A stretch of 64,000 nucleotides of DNA, taken from Amphimallon solstitiale. Taxonomy: Eukaryota; Arthropoda; Insecta; Coleoptera; Scarabaeidae. This document shows, one piece after another, positions 8,291-17,739 of the stretch. The position numbers and the translations under genes are program-made. The stretch spans positions 212,559,488-212,623,487 of the forward strand of contig OY720675.1 of assembly GCA_963170755.1 (NCBI GenBank), read 5' to 3'. The notes under the pieces were generated by a model that worked only from the letters and a program-made list of their open reading frames with translations, was not told where the DNA came from and searched no databases. The first letter of the stretch is position 1. Each line of letters starts with the position of its first letter.

Positions 8291-8977
8291 ATGCATTTAA
8301 AAACTTCTGAATTATCATTACCAATCTATAACTACGATAGAGTATCTAGTGAGAAAGGTTTTACACGTCACAGTAACCTTTTTGGTGGTACATGTAAGAG
8401 GGTGCTAATAGTAGGACCATCAGGATGTGGTAAAACCAACGCTCTTCTTACGTTATTACTGCACCCCAATGGATTTCGCTTCAAAAATATTTATATCTGC
8501 TGTAGATCTCTCCACCAACAAAAATATGAGTATTTAAGAAATTTGATGAAAAGCGTTCCGGAAATGGGTTACTATGAATATACAGATACTAATAATATGA
8601 TAAAACCTGATGAAGTTTCTGATTATTCAGTCATCATATTTGATGATATACCCACTATTGATTTAAATATTGTGAAACAATATTTTTCTTTCGGCAGACA
8701 TCGCAATTTAGATTGCTTTTATCTAATTCAAACGTATAGTGCAGTACCTAAGCAATTATTAAGGGATAATACAAATCTCTTAATTTTATTTCAACAAGAT
8801 GGTACTAATTTGAAACACATATTTAACGATCATATTCATGATTTAAAATATGAGCAGTTCCTAGACGTTTGTAGAATGTGTTGGAAGAAACAGTTTGACA
8901 TATTGTTTATTGATACTGACTGTAAGTTCAACGAAGGGCGATATCGTATAGGTTTTGATACTTATATTCATTTATAA
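8291..8977 (+). CDS. ATP: A32-like (FtsK/HerA-type) genome-packaging ATPase
   Basis: 228 residues from the ATG at 8291; the frame extends slightly upstream only to a GTG. A P-loop GPSGCGKT lies at residues 42-49, a Walker B strand VIIFDDIP at about 114-121, and the later GRHRNLDCFYLIQTY segment matches the RH-N-----Q motif of the poxvirus A32/Polinton packaging ATPase clade. Length is normal for the family. It would pump the element's DNA into preformed capsids, working with the capsid proteins encoded in the left block. The gene is intact and followed 83 bases later by the DUF8207-type gene on the same strand. Confidence 0.9.
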   Translation: MHLKTSELSLPIYNYDRVSSEKGFTRHSNLFGGTCKRVLIVGPSGCGKTNALLTLLLHPNGFRFKNIYICCRSLHQQKYEYLRNLMKSVPEMGYYEYTDTNNMIKPDEVSDYSVIIFDDIPTIDLNIVKQYFSFGRHRNLDCFYLIQTYSAVPKQLLRDNTNLLILFQQDGTNLKHIFNDHIHDLKYEQFLDVCRMCWKKQFDILFIDTDCKFNEGRYRIGFDTYIHL

Positions 8978-9060
8978 TGAGTTATGCATATATGTGTATA
9001 CATTTTTGTTTTACCATCAGTATGTAATTATTCGTTAAAGAGTTCATATACATGTGAAAT

Positions 9061-10314
9061 ATGGATGATAAACTAGTAAATAATTTAGTAAAAGCTCGAG
9101 AAGTGTTAAAGCAAAAGTTAAGAACCTTAAAGGCTGATATCGCAAGTTCTCAAAGAGCAATAGATATAAAGTATGCGCCAATATCAAAACCTTTGCAAGA
9201 AATTGCTATGAAATTAGATGGTAGTGACGCTAAGAGAGGTACATCACGATTGAAAAACATTTCGGAGAGTATAGATGAATCATGGTCAGATATTTATCCA
9301 GATAAATCTTATACACCTGTTCCCGGAACATCAATTATACGGTATGGCACACCTAAAGCCGCCCGGAAGCATGTATCATGGTTTAGTCCAGCAACTCATT
9401 CTTCTCCGACCAAAAAAAAAACAAAGGTGGAGTCTGAACCCCAACCTCGGATGTCAACATCATTCAGTCAACCTACTTTTCTAGAAGATGAATACATAGG
9501 TGAACTTTTACCTAACACTCCTGGTGGTCTGGAAGGAATAGAAGAAAAAAGCGGTGAAGAAGACGAAATGGATTCGAGTGAAAGTTATAATTTAGATAAA
9601 TCCATGGCTCATGCTATATCACTTTTACAAACGCGTCCAGAGAAGTCAATAATTGGAAATAAATCATTGAATAAAACACTCTTAGAAACAGATGTTGTGA
9701 AGGAGTCATTAAAAGATTATAGTCCTAATATACGCCCATATCTCATCGGTTTAATGATAGATGAAAAAGATGAATTCGATGAAAAGTATGGCGTTCACGA
9801 AACTGATGGTAATTTAAAAATAGGAACTGCTGATGTTAGATTTGACAAAGATGACATCATAATCGGTAAATTTACTTACAAAGCTACGAAGGGTTTACTG
9901 GAATTACTTTTTAAAAAGAAGCCAGGAAAATTTTTATATACAGATGCGAAAAACTATAAATTCATCCTTAATGATACCAGTGCTCATCGAGTTGATTACG
10001 ATCCTCAAAAAAAATATGCAGCTAGTAAAGGTACTAAATATACAACTATTATAAAACCTATAATACAAGGAAGACCGCCTGAAGTATGGTGGACTCGAAC
10101 TTGGAAGACTGGTTTAGGGTTATCAAAAAAAATACCTAATCGAAAGACCGTTATACCTAAGAGTAAAATAGAATATAAGTACTGGGATGATGTAAATGAA
10201 TTGTGTAATAGATTAAAGTTACTAGTAGCATCGAAAGAGGCGGGACATACTGGGCATGGCAACGAGATACTAGCAATACTTGAGGAACTAAAGGAGTCAA
10301 AAATAATTAAATAG
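9061..10314 (+). CDS. DUF8207-type Polinton protein
   Basis: 417 residues, intact. The N-terminal ~35 residues look like a coiled coil with alternating Lys/Leu. The middle (about 100-185) is low-complexity with Pro/Ser and an acidic run (EEKSGEEDEMDSSES). The C-terminal part has the block I recognise as DUF8207: FTYKATKGLLELLFKKKPGKF and YTDAKNYKFILNDTSAHRVDY at about residues 271-313. This family is found with Polinton genes in arthropods; its function is unknown, though a virion role is often supposed. It sits between ATPase and integrase modules. The family call rests on memory of the motif block. Confidence 0.72.
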   Translation: MDDKLVNNLVKAREVLKQKLRTLKADIASSQRAIDIKYAPISKPLQEIAMKLDGSDAKRGTSRLKNISESIDESWSDIYPDKSYTPVPGTSIIRYGTPKAARKHVSWFSPATHSSPTKKKTKVESEPQPRMSTSFSQPTFLEDEYIGELLPNTPGGLEGIEEKSGEEDEMDSSESYNLDKSMAHAISLLQTRPEKSIIGNKSLNKTLLETDVVKESLKDYSPNIRPYLIGLMIDEKDEFDEKYGVHETDGNLKIGTADVRFDKDDIIIGKFTYKATKGLLELLFKKKPGKFLYTDAKNYKFILNDTSAHRVDYDPQKKYAASKGTKYTTIIKPIIQGRPPEVWWTRTWKTGLGLSKKIPNRKTVIPKSKIEYKYWDDVNELCNRLKLLVASKEAGHTGHGNEILAILEELKESKIIK

Positions 10315-10391
10315 TCAATGTGAATCTGAATAAATGCCTTACAAATCTTGTTTTTTAGTAGTTAACATATCGATGCTGATGATACGTAACG

Positions 10392-10858
10392 ATGACAATC
10401 GATAAATTTGGTAGACATATTCATAAACATATTGTCAAAAGACATTTAATGGAAGGAGATGTAGTGACAGACTTTCTCAGTCACCCTAAAGTTAAAGAGG
10501 TTTTGAAAATGTGCACTACAAGAATTTCTGCTCCAACGTCAGCTACACCAATGAAGCATATTCTGCAAATGTACAGTGATGGTTCTATTAGCCCCGTGGG
10601 TTTCTATAAAAGGAATTCAAATTCAAAAAGTATTTATTATATTAACAAATTATATAGTGGACAGATCATTGATGTTCATTATTCCAACGAGAAATTAGCA
10701 GAACTGCATATGGCAGTAAAAAATTTAGTCCTACAAAACCAGTCACACTGGTAAAGGGAACAAAGTTAAATTTGAAGTACATTGGCACCAAACCTGCACC
10801 GAAAGAAACAGAAGCCGTTTTTGCGGAAGTAGTAATCGAAGGATATGTCAACAATTAA
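10392..10858 (+). pseudogene. Polinton gene upstream of integrase, interrupted by a frameshift
   Basis: The frame starting at ATG 10392 (MTIDKFGRHIHKH...) runs 120 residues to TAA at 10752. A second frame, offset by one, takes over near 10725-10736 and continues for about 40 residues (VTLVKGTKLNLKYIGTKPAP onward) to TAA at 10856-10858. The two parts read like one protein split by a single-base change, perhaps in the A-runs at 10718-10723 or 10735-10738. The start MxxDKFGR resembles the beginning of a recurrent Polinton protein, tentatively structural. Its tail overlaps the integrase ATG at 10845 by 14 bases. It could be true inactivation or a sequence error. Confidence 0.55.
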
Positions 10859-11780
10859 AAGAGATGTCGTTAACGAAATACACAGTCCCGCGCGGAGAAA
10901 GTTTTCTCGAAGACGAGTCATCATAAAAGGATTGCGAGATTTATTTCAAATCGATCTGGTTGAAATGATACCGTATGCGAAAGAAAATGATAATTTCAAA
11001 TATATTTTTGTATGTATTAATACATTCTCAAAATTTGCTTGGGCCATACCAATAAAAAACAAAACGTCGAATGAAGTGACAAAAGCCATGGAATCCATAC
11101 TTTTGAAAGGGAAGAACAATATTCCGAAAAATCTGCAAAGCGATAATGGGAAGGAATTTTATAATACACATTTTAGGAAACTCATGAATCAGTATGATAT
11201 TAATCACTACAGTACCTACTCCAATTTAAAAAGTTCGATTGTGGAACGTTTTAATAGAACACTTAAAAACAAGATGTGGAAGGAATTTAGTTTCAATGGA
11301 AACTACCGCTGGATCGACATGTTGGAGAAATTAGTTGAAGATTATAATAACACTGTACATAGTACAACGGGGTATAAACCTACTGCAGTTAATCAAAAAA
11401 ATGCGAAAAATATTTTGAAAATGGTCTACAGTAATATTAAAGTTGCCGACGTAAGAATTCCAAAATTTGAAATTGGAGAACCTGTTCGCATCAGTAAACA
11501 TAGACACGTATTTGCAAAAATGTACACTCCTAATTGGTCAAACGAAATATTTACAGTAATAAAGGTTCAAAATACGAATCCTAGAACGTATCTATTGCAA
11601 GATTCGCAAAAACAAAATATTCTGGGTGGGTTTTATGAACCAGAATTGTTAAAAGTAAAGCATCCTGACGTGTATCTAGTTGAAAAAATTTTACGACGAC
11701 AAAAGAATAAAGTTCTCGTAAAATGGTTAGGTATGCCTGCTTCGCATAACTCGTGGATATCTAAAGATAATGTACTATGA
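10845..11780 (+). CDS. INT: Polinton integrase with C-terminal chromodomain
   Basis: 311 residues, intact. The retroviral-type core (rve) has its acidic triad at Asp37 (FQIDLVEM), Asp100 (QSDNGKEF) and Glu134 (SSIVERFNRTL), i.e. 33 residues between the last two by my count. The usual YNNTVHSTTGYKPT follows. The C-terminus (VEKILRRQKNKVLVKWLG...SHNSWI, about 277-306) is a chromodomain, typical of Polinton integrases, and may guide insertion to marked chromatin. It catalyses 3' processing and strand transfer of the element's ends. No N-terminal HHCC zinc finger is visible. Its 3' end faces the polymerase gene, 122 bases away. Confidence 0.9.
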   Translation: MSTIKRDVVNEIHSPARRKFSRRRVIIKGLRDLFQIDLVEMIPYAKENDNFKYIFVCINTFSKFAWAIPIKNKTSNEVTKAMESILLKGKNNIPKNLQSDNGKEFYNTHFRKLMNQYDINHYSTYSNLKSSIVERFNRTLKNKMWKEFSFNGNYRWIDMLEKLVEDYNNTVHSTTGYKPTAVNQKNAKNILKMVYSNIKVADVRIPKFEIGEPVRISKHRHVFAKMYTPNWSNEIFTVIKVQNTNPRTYLLQDSQKQNILGGFYEPELLKVKHPDVYLVEKILRRQKNKVLVKWLGMPASHNSWISKDNVL

Positions 11781-11827
11781 ATAAAACGGTGTAAAAAAAA
11801 CAACAATTCAAACAATGTTTTTTATTT
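11780..11827. terminator. Convergent polyadenylation signals between integrase and polymerase
   Basis: AATAAA at 11780-11785 overlaps the integrase stop on the plus strand; TTTATT at 11821-11826 is AATAAA on the minus strand, about 76 bases past the polymerase stop. This compact tail-to-tail layout would end both transcripts. Confidence 0.55.
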
Positions 11828-11902
11828 AATACATAATTATTACACACTGTCAAGGAGTATATAAATGAACACATGTGAAAGAGTACAATTACCTAAAAAT
11901 AT

Positions 11903-14900
11903 TTATTTCAAAGAACTTATTTCTAACACTAAATTTTCTAAGTTTTCTGCCCTGATAATTTCATTTATTTTATAATAACCCCACGCTAAAGTATTACTTT
12001 TATCAGGGAGAATGTATCGCTTATCATCCTTGGACGATAGGGCAACTTTATTTTTTAATTCAGTATACATTGTATGTAACTCAGATCGGAATATATACAT
12101 TCTCCTCAAAATACTTGTATCACCTTCCACCACATTCTTATAATCAGTAACAGATAAATTTTTCTGGATAACATATTTCTTCACACCCTTAGCAGTTTTT
12201 ATCGTCTTATCAAGTAATTTAACGCAATAAGCTTTAGCACCTGTTCCATAAAAACATTCGATAATGCTACCGGCATATTCATCCTTCATTTTCCCTAGCA
12301 TTGGTAAAGAGCGAGGTATTCCATGAATATTACCTTCAGTAAAATTCGATGTATCAAACATATTTAAATGTCCTTTTATATCATCATATACATTATAATT
12401 CGCTACACTTATAATGAGTGAATCAGTATCTGTGTACAATAAAGAAACCTCTGTTCCATACAAAGCTTTTAGAAAGTTATAGAAAAAATCATACATCACC
12501 CTCTTAGCTAATTCTAAAATTGTAAATCCTACATATATAGGTTTCACATATTCTACACGCACATGGGCCAATTCGATGGCTGTTAGGGATTCGCAAAATA
12601 CCCTACAAGATTTAAAATTAGGTTTTGCGATATACGCCTCAGCTCCAAGTTTTTTATGAATAGTTTCCCAATGGGATACTAATTTTATATTAACTCGATT
12701 TTCCACATTCTCCATGGTCTTTCCAAACACACTATTTACCATTAATTTATAGAATTGTTTGAAAAACTCATTAGTGGCTTCATTTCGTTTTGCTGTATTA
12801 AAATCAATATACTTTTTTAACCAATTACTCTGTTTAAATCTAATCCCACGTCGTATTCCACATAATTTCAAACCATTATTTATACATTGTTTCAAAATTA
12901 GGTAATGTATAATATAATTCGATTTATCGAGAAGGTTTGGAATCAATTTACTATATTTCGAATTAGGTGGAATAACGTGTTCTGGACAAAAAGGTAAGTC
13001 ATTGTGTACATCGTGGAGATATTCAGGATATTCTAAATCTACTTCGAAAACATATCCAATATCTGCATCTTCTTCCAAGTCTTGTATGTCAATTCTCCTA
13101 AGCTCTTCATCTGTTAACCATTGAAAATCACCAATCGGTAAACTGAACGTCATAGCGTAACCATATAAATTTGTCGCATCTAGGTATAAAATATATTTTT
13201 TACTTTCGGATAAATCAAATTCTGGTAAGTATCGATTATTTGCAATCTCTTTTCTTTTACAGCACATACTCACACCTCCACGTATACCCCTCTTAAAAAA
13301 ATGAAACATATCTATATCTGTTAATAATTCCAAATTTATACCAGTCATACGTAGCATGGCGTCCCAGCTTAAGCCAGGTGAAGTAAAATAATGTGCTGGA
13401 TCTAACTTATAATTGCTCATACAAATATTTCGAAAATTTTCGAAAACATCGGCAAGTAGTAATACATCTGACTGTATGTATAGATCGCTATATTGTCCCA
13501 GTGATTTACATTCGAATACATCCCACACTCTAATAGCTCTACGATAATCTTCATCACTTATCTCACTATCGGAGAATATATCATAAAAACATTCTTTGTT
13601 AGGTAATTCTGGAAATGAGAGACTTTCATGAGAAGTAACGTAGTTATATGGGAACACACCCTTCTGTCGTATTAATTCAAACTTTTCACCCAAATAATAT
13701 CTTCTAACTTCTTTACATTGCTCATCATCTAAACAAGCTGATAGTTTTGCTAACGAAGAATTCATAAATCTAAATGAGTCTATAAACCTCAATTTGAAGA
13801 ACACTTTTCTTTTCTTACCATTGCAATCAATTGTGTCTCCTACATGTATTCTTTTTGAAAACGATATATATTTTTCTTTATTTTGCGCAATAACATCAAC
13901 TTCTTCTTTATCCAATGCTAGAACTTTTACAAACAAATGTGTATCATAATTCGATAAATTGTGAAATATAATAGGTATATATCGAGGTTCTTTATAATTT
14001 ATATTGCACACCATATGTGCTGCACCTTGAAACAATCCAGTCATATGATCATGATCACGAACTTTTTCTTCGTGTGCTTGTATTTCTTTGTCACAAATAT
14101 GACACACTCTCGCCAGTTCATAGTTGACACGCTCTTCGGTAGTCAAAAGTCCCATCTGTACCTCTTTACTTAAATAATTTTGATATAAAATAGTAACATC
14201 AGTTTCTAGCTCTCTAATAAAAGTCTTGGCTGCATTTTCACCACGATATAAACGCAATTTACTGAGATTATCATCAAAACTACATTTCACATAATAAGCA
14301 AAAGAATATGGTTCATGTTCGAAACATTTTACAGTGAAAGGTTTAGATGGATCTGGCTGTGACGTGTTAATAGGTTTTAATACAGCCTCAAAATCAGCAT
14401 ACACAATAAATGGAATTCTCAACTGCTTCTCAAATTTATCAAACTTTAATATATATTCTGGTAATTGCTCACCATATTTGTTAATTTTTATTTCTGTTCC
14501 GGGAAATACTGCTTTAACCTGCTTACAGTCTTCATTTTCATGTCTACGCAATTTATCTTCACTTGTAAAAAAAGTTAAGCACCCTTCACAAATATATTTC
14601 TGATGACCAGAAAGCGATTTCTGTGATGAAATTAGTCGAGAAAAGTTCTTAATCCAGCAGTAGTGTAAATTTTCATTTTCGGAAACAAGTAATAAATTAA
14701 TGTGAGTCATTCTTCTCTGCTTCGTAAAATGTAGAGGACCCACTACCTCATGTAATTTAATATTATTTTTGAAACATTCCTCTATGCCGTACACATTGAT
14801 AGATATATTATTTTTGTCTTCAAATTTAATAATGTCTTTTAAATTTATAGGGAAAGTTAAATCGGTGAAATCAGCAACTGTATCATAATGTGGATATGAA

Positions 14901-15723
14901 GAAACTCTTTGAGGAAGACCTGCTGGTTCCCTTAAAGCTGAAGTAACAGCCCAAGCAAAGCAGGCATTGTCAGAATTGTGAATATTTATTACGGCCTTCT
15001 TCTTCTTTATTGTTGGTGGTAAATCTATATAACTTGAACCTCTCATAGGATTGTATTTGTTCATATTTACTTCCAAATACAAAATGTTGCTCAATGTCCA
15101 TCCTAGAATGTTAATAAAAATTAATATGATAATAAGATTTAGCATTAATACCTAAGTTTACCTGAATCGCGTTCCTGAAATTCACTCATTTGATTCATAA
15201 TCTCATCAATATAATCAGTAAACAAGTCGTATAAATTACTTCCTTGCGTTATGATTTTATTCCGAGTATTAAAAGATTTTATTTCAACATTTTCTTTGCT
15301 TAATAAGTAGTATAAACCATACAGTTCAAAATTCGCTTTTATAGAGGTATGTATATACAGAATACTATCCATAAGTGCCACTACTTTCTCTCTGATATTA
15401 TTTGCAAAATCTTCAACATCAATATATGTAGTCGAGTTATCGGATATTTGATAACTTACGATTCTGTCACCGAATGTTCCGACACTTTTCTTTACTCCAT
15501 CATCAATTACTATGAAAGCCTTACTTCGATGTATTGCACTGCGAATATGTGCAGTATAACAATTCTTCTCTACGTATATATCACATACTTCACATTTCAT
15601 TAAATCTAAGTTATTATCACCATCATCAACTCTTCTTCTCTTTCCTTTACATGAACCTGCCATATGACGAATTCTGTTATCGGCTCGTGAAAACTTTTTA
15701 CAACAATAATCACATTCAAACAT
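11903..15723 (-). CDS. polB: Protein-primed family B DNA polymerase (Polinton pPolB), two exons
   Basis: Two minus-strand frames, 15162-15723 and 11903-15102, are joined by a 59-base GT-AG intron in matching phase, predicting about 1,253 residues. Exon 1 carries N-terminal Cys/His zinc-finger-like motifs (CDYCCKKF, CEVCDIY) and the conserved KANFELYGLYYL region. Exon 2 holds another Cys/His finger (CEGC...H...C), exonuclease motifs (YADFEAV; NLSNYDTHLF), an HNH-like CHICDK...RDHDHMTG block, polymerase motifs SLYP-like LDATNLYGYAM, KLMVNSVFGKT and YTDTDSL (about 12413-12437). All catalytic acids I can check are present and no stop interrupts it. It would copy the linear genome using a terminal protein primer. 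The hydrophobic stretch just before exon 2 is intron sequence, not a membrane anchor. Confidence 0.92.
15103..15161 (-). other. 59-bp GT-AG intron in polB
   Basis: On the minus strand the donor is CAG/GTAAAC (GT at 15161-15160) and the acceptor ACATTCTAG ends at 15103. The left exon ends in codon phase 1 and the right exon supplies the other two bases, restoring a DSGW junction expected in Polinton polymerases. The intron is AT-rich and in the short size class of insect introns. Confidence 0.82.
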
Positions 15724-15957
15724 TTTGAGTTACTATCCACGAACCATATATTTAAACGAAACAACACTTCAGTAGGTACAGACTTGAACTATTATTCGAA
15801 TGAAAGCACGATCTTCTTATAAACCTCCCATCGGAGGTTACATCTCAAGCCCCCCACCCCACTACCCCTACTTACGAATTTCATGAACTTATTTACATTA
15901 AACATTTTACATCTATTTACTTATATGTACACCTGACAATGCATATAACTGATGTTA

Positions 15958-16266
15958 TTAAAAGTCTTCAAAATTACAATAAACACTGTCCAAATTATCC
16001 AAATCATTCATTAAAATGATTGTCTCCATGTCGAAGATATCATTCTCATCATCATTATCCAAAACATATTCTTCTTCTTCTTCTTCTTCTTCTTCTTCTT
16101 CTTCTTCACCCTCTTCATCCTCCTCTTCACTATCTTTTTCATCATCTTCTGTATCATATTCATCAAAGATTAACATTGCAATTTCTTCTTCTATCGTTGG
16201 TGACAATGAATTTAATTTATCTATATCTAATCTACTTTGTTTTAGAAATGTGATACACATATTCAC
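15958..16266 (-). CDS. Small very acidic ORF with poly-Glu run
   Basis: 102 residues on the minus strand: a 25-residue ordinary start (MNMCITFLKQSRLDIDKLN), then a segment dominated by Glu and Asp with a run of 13 or more Glu, encoded by a (CTT)n microsatellite on the plus strand, and an acidic tail ending NFEDF. It lies beyond the start of polB on the same strand, so it could be the last gene of the Polinton. No family is recognised. The poly-Glu part may have been expanded by microsatellite slippage. Ser- or Leu-rich frames on the opposite strand are shadows. Confidence 0.35.
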   Translation of the reverse strand: MNMCITFLKQSRLDIDKLNSLSPTIEEEIAMLIFDEYDTEDDEKDSEEEDEEGEEEEEEEEEEEEEYVLDNDDENDIFDMETIILMNDLDNLDSVYCNFEDF

Positions 16267-16403
16267 TAAATGTTATCACTATAACTGAATGATGATGAGA
16301 AAGAAAGAATATAATTATATATAGTCGCTAACCCCACTTAGATATATAATATCCACCTTCAGATATTACCCTTCCTACAACCTTATAGTTACATTGACTT
16401 GTC

Positions 16404-16756
16404 TGACCTTGACCTTGACGTGTCCTTGACCCTGACATGACCTTGACATAACCTTGATATGACCTTGACATGACCTTGACATGACCTTGACATGACCTTG
16501 ACATGACCTTGACATGACCTTGACATGACCTTGACATGACCTTGACATGACCTTGACATGACCTTGACATGACCTTGACATGACCTTGACATGACCTTGA
16601 CATGACCTTGACATGACCTTGACATGACCTTGACATGACCTTGACATGACCTTGACATGACCTTGACATGACCTTGACATGACCTTGACATGACCTTGAC
16701 ATGACCTTGACATGACCTTGACATGACATTGGCATGACCTTGACATGACCTTGACC
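16404..16756. repeat. 11-bp minisatellite, about 30 copies of CATGACCTTGA
   Basis: The array is nearly perfect from about 16456 to 16724 and diverged at both edges. Because 11 is not a multiple of 3, all three minus-strand frames stay open with an 11-residue period (MSRSCQGHVKV), which is an artefact. Each unit contains TGACCTTGA, the reverse complement of TCAAGGTCA. Confidence 0.95.
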
Positions 16757-16762
16757 GTTCCA

Positions 16763-16852
16763 TCTCAGCCGATTCTGGAACCTCCTCATTGACCTTGATC
16801 TATGCTGCGTGCATGATCAAGGTCAATGAGGAGGTTCCAGAATCGGCTGAGA
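16763..16852. repeat. Inverted repeat, 38-bp arms with 14-base loop
   Basis: Arms 16763-16800 and 16815-16852 are exact complements. The inner end of each arm carries an ATTGACCTTGATC sequence related to the adjoining minisatellite unit. Confidence 0.92.
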
Positions 16853-17371
16853 CCCTCTACTCCTACAGTTGGAAACGTGGTAAGAGAAGACACGTTCGTG
16901 TATTTTCCGAACAAGCGCGAACGAGTGTTCGGATCGAAAATTTAATATTAATTTAAACAATAATCGTAAGGTTTATAGCCAAAATTTCTATGCCAATGCA
17001 ATTCTTATCGAAAGTACTCTCTCTGAAATAAAAATCACGGTAGGTTTCCATTTAAAAAAACATTGTTATTAACTTTATCTCAAAATTATAAACAATTTTT
17101 TTGAAATAAAAAATACTATTGAGTTGCAATTTTATTCCCATTCAAGATACAGAATTCAGTTTTCCAAAAAAGTGAATAGTTTACTCAAAATCCACGTGAA
17201 TCCAGACTTTTGGACGACCCGGTATATATATATATATATAGATGCTTTAGATTGATTTTGTTAACAACCAGCCACTTTCACTGATGTGATCTATTATGAA
17301 TATATAGATTTTTACTGTTTATAAAACAGAATTTGGGTTTTCAGAATTTATTTTGAAAATAAAACGCAATT
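16853..17371. other. Unassigned AT-rich DNA with a (TA)n tract
   Basis: No gene seen. A (TA)10-type tract lies at 17222-17240, preceded by CTTTTGGACGACCCGG, which looks like a transposon end, but no matching partner was found. Confidence 0.4.
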
Positions 17372-17377
17372 TTTCCT

Positions 17378-17416
17378 TATGACGTTTCGGGCCTTTTTTT
17401 GGTCCTTCATCAGACA
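17378..17416 (-). ncRNA. Hammerhead-ribozyme-like motif
   Basis: On the minus strand: CTGATGA, a GGACC/GGCCC stem (one mismatch) closed by an A-rich loop, then GAAAC and GTC. Core positions fit CUGANGA...GAAA...GUH. Stem I is short (about three pairs, one G-U) and stem III is minimal, as in the hammerheads known from Penelope-like elements. Probably a remnant. Confidence 0.5.
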
Positions 17417-17443
17417 TTTAGAAACTTATTGTTGAAGACACCA

Positions 17444-17699
17444 TTTGGTTAATACTATAAAAAACAAACAATTTCATCTACGGAAAGTCAAAACGATTAC
17501 ATTTTAAAAATTTTTCATCAAATGAAACATTCAATTTCTGTCTGTGCCGTGCAAGATATAGGCACTCTTTGCCTATAGTGCCTATATCTTGCACGGCACA
17601 GACAGAAATTGAATGTTTCATTTGATGAAAAATTTTTAAAATGTAATCGTTTTGACTTTCCGTAGATGAAATTTTTTGTTTTTTATAGTATTAACCAAA
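17444..17699. repeat. Inverted repeat, 122-bp arms
   Basis: Arms 17444-17565 and 17578-17699 are complementary with about one mismatch around a 12-base centre. It lies just right of the hammerhead-like motif and resembles the foldback found at 54.9-55.2 kb in layout. Confidence 0.88.
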
Positions 17700-17739
17700 A
17701 AGGATGAAAAACATATTGTCATTGCTAATTTTTTCATTT

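Noticed and set aside
15100..15145. Hydrophobic N-terminus (MLNLIIILIF...) on the polymerase, looking like a membrane anchor
   Set aside because: It is the translation of the 59-base intron; the conserved polymerase sequence joins across it to the upstream exon.
16016..16288. Plus-strand poly-Ser and poly-Leu frames
   Set aside because: Opposite-strand shadows of the (CTT)n tract in the acidic ORF.
16328..16789. Three overlapping minus-strand frames of 120-150 residues with period MSRSCQGHVKV
   Set aside because: Artefact of an 11-bp tandem repeat that keeps all frames open.
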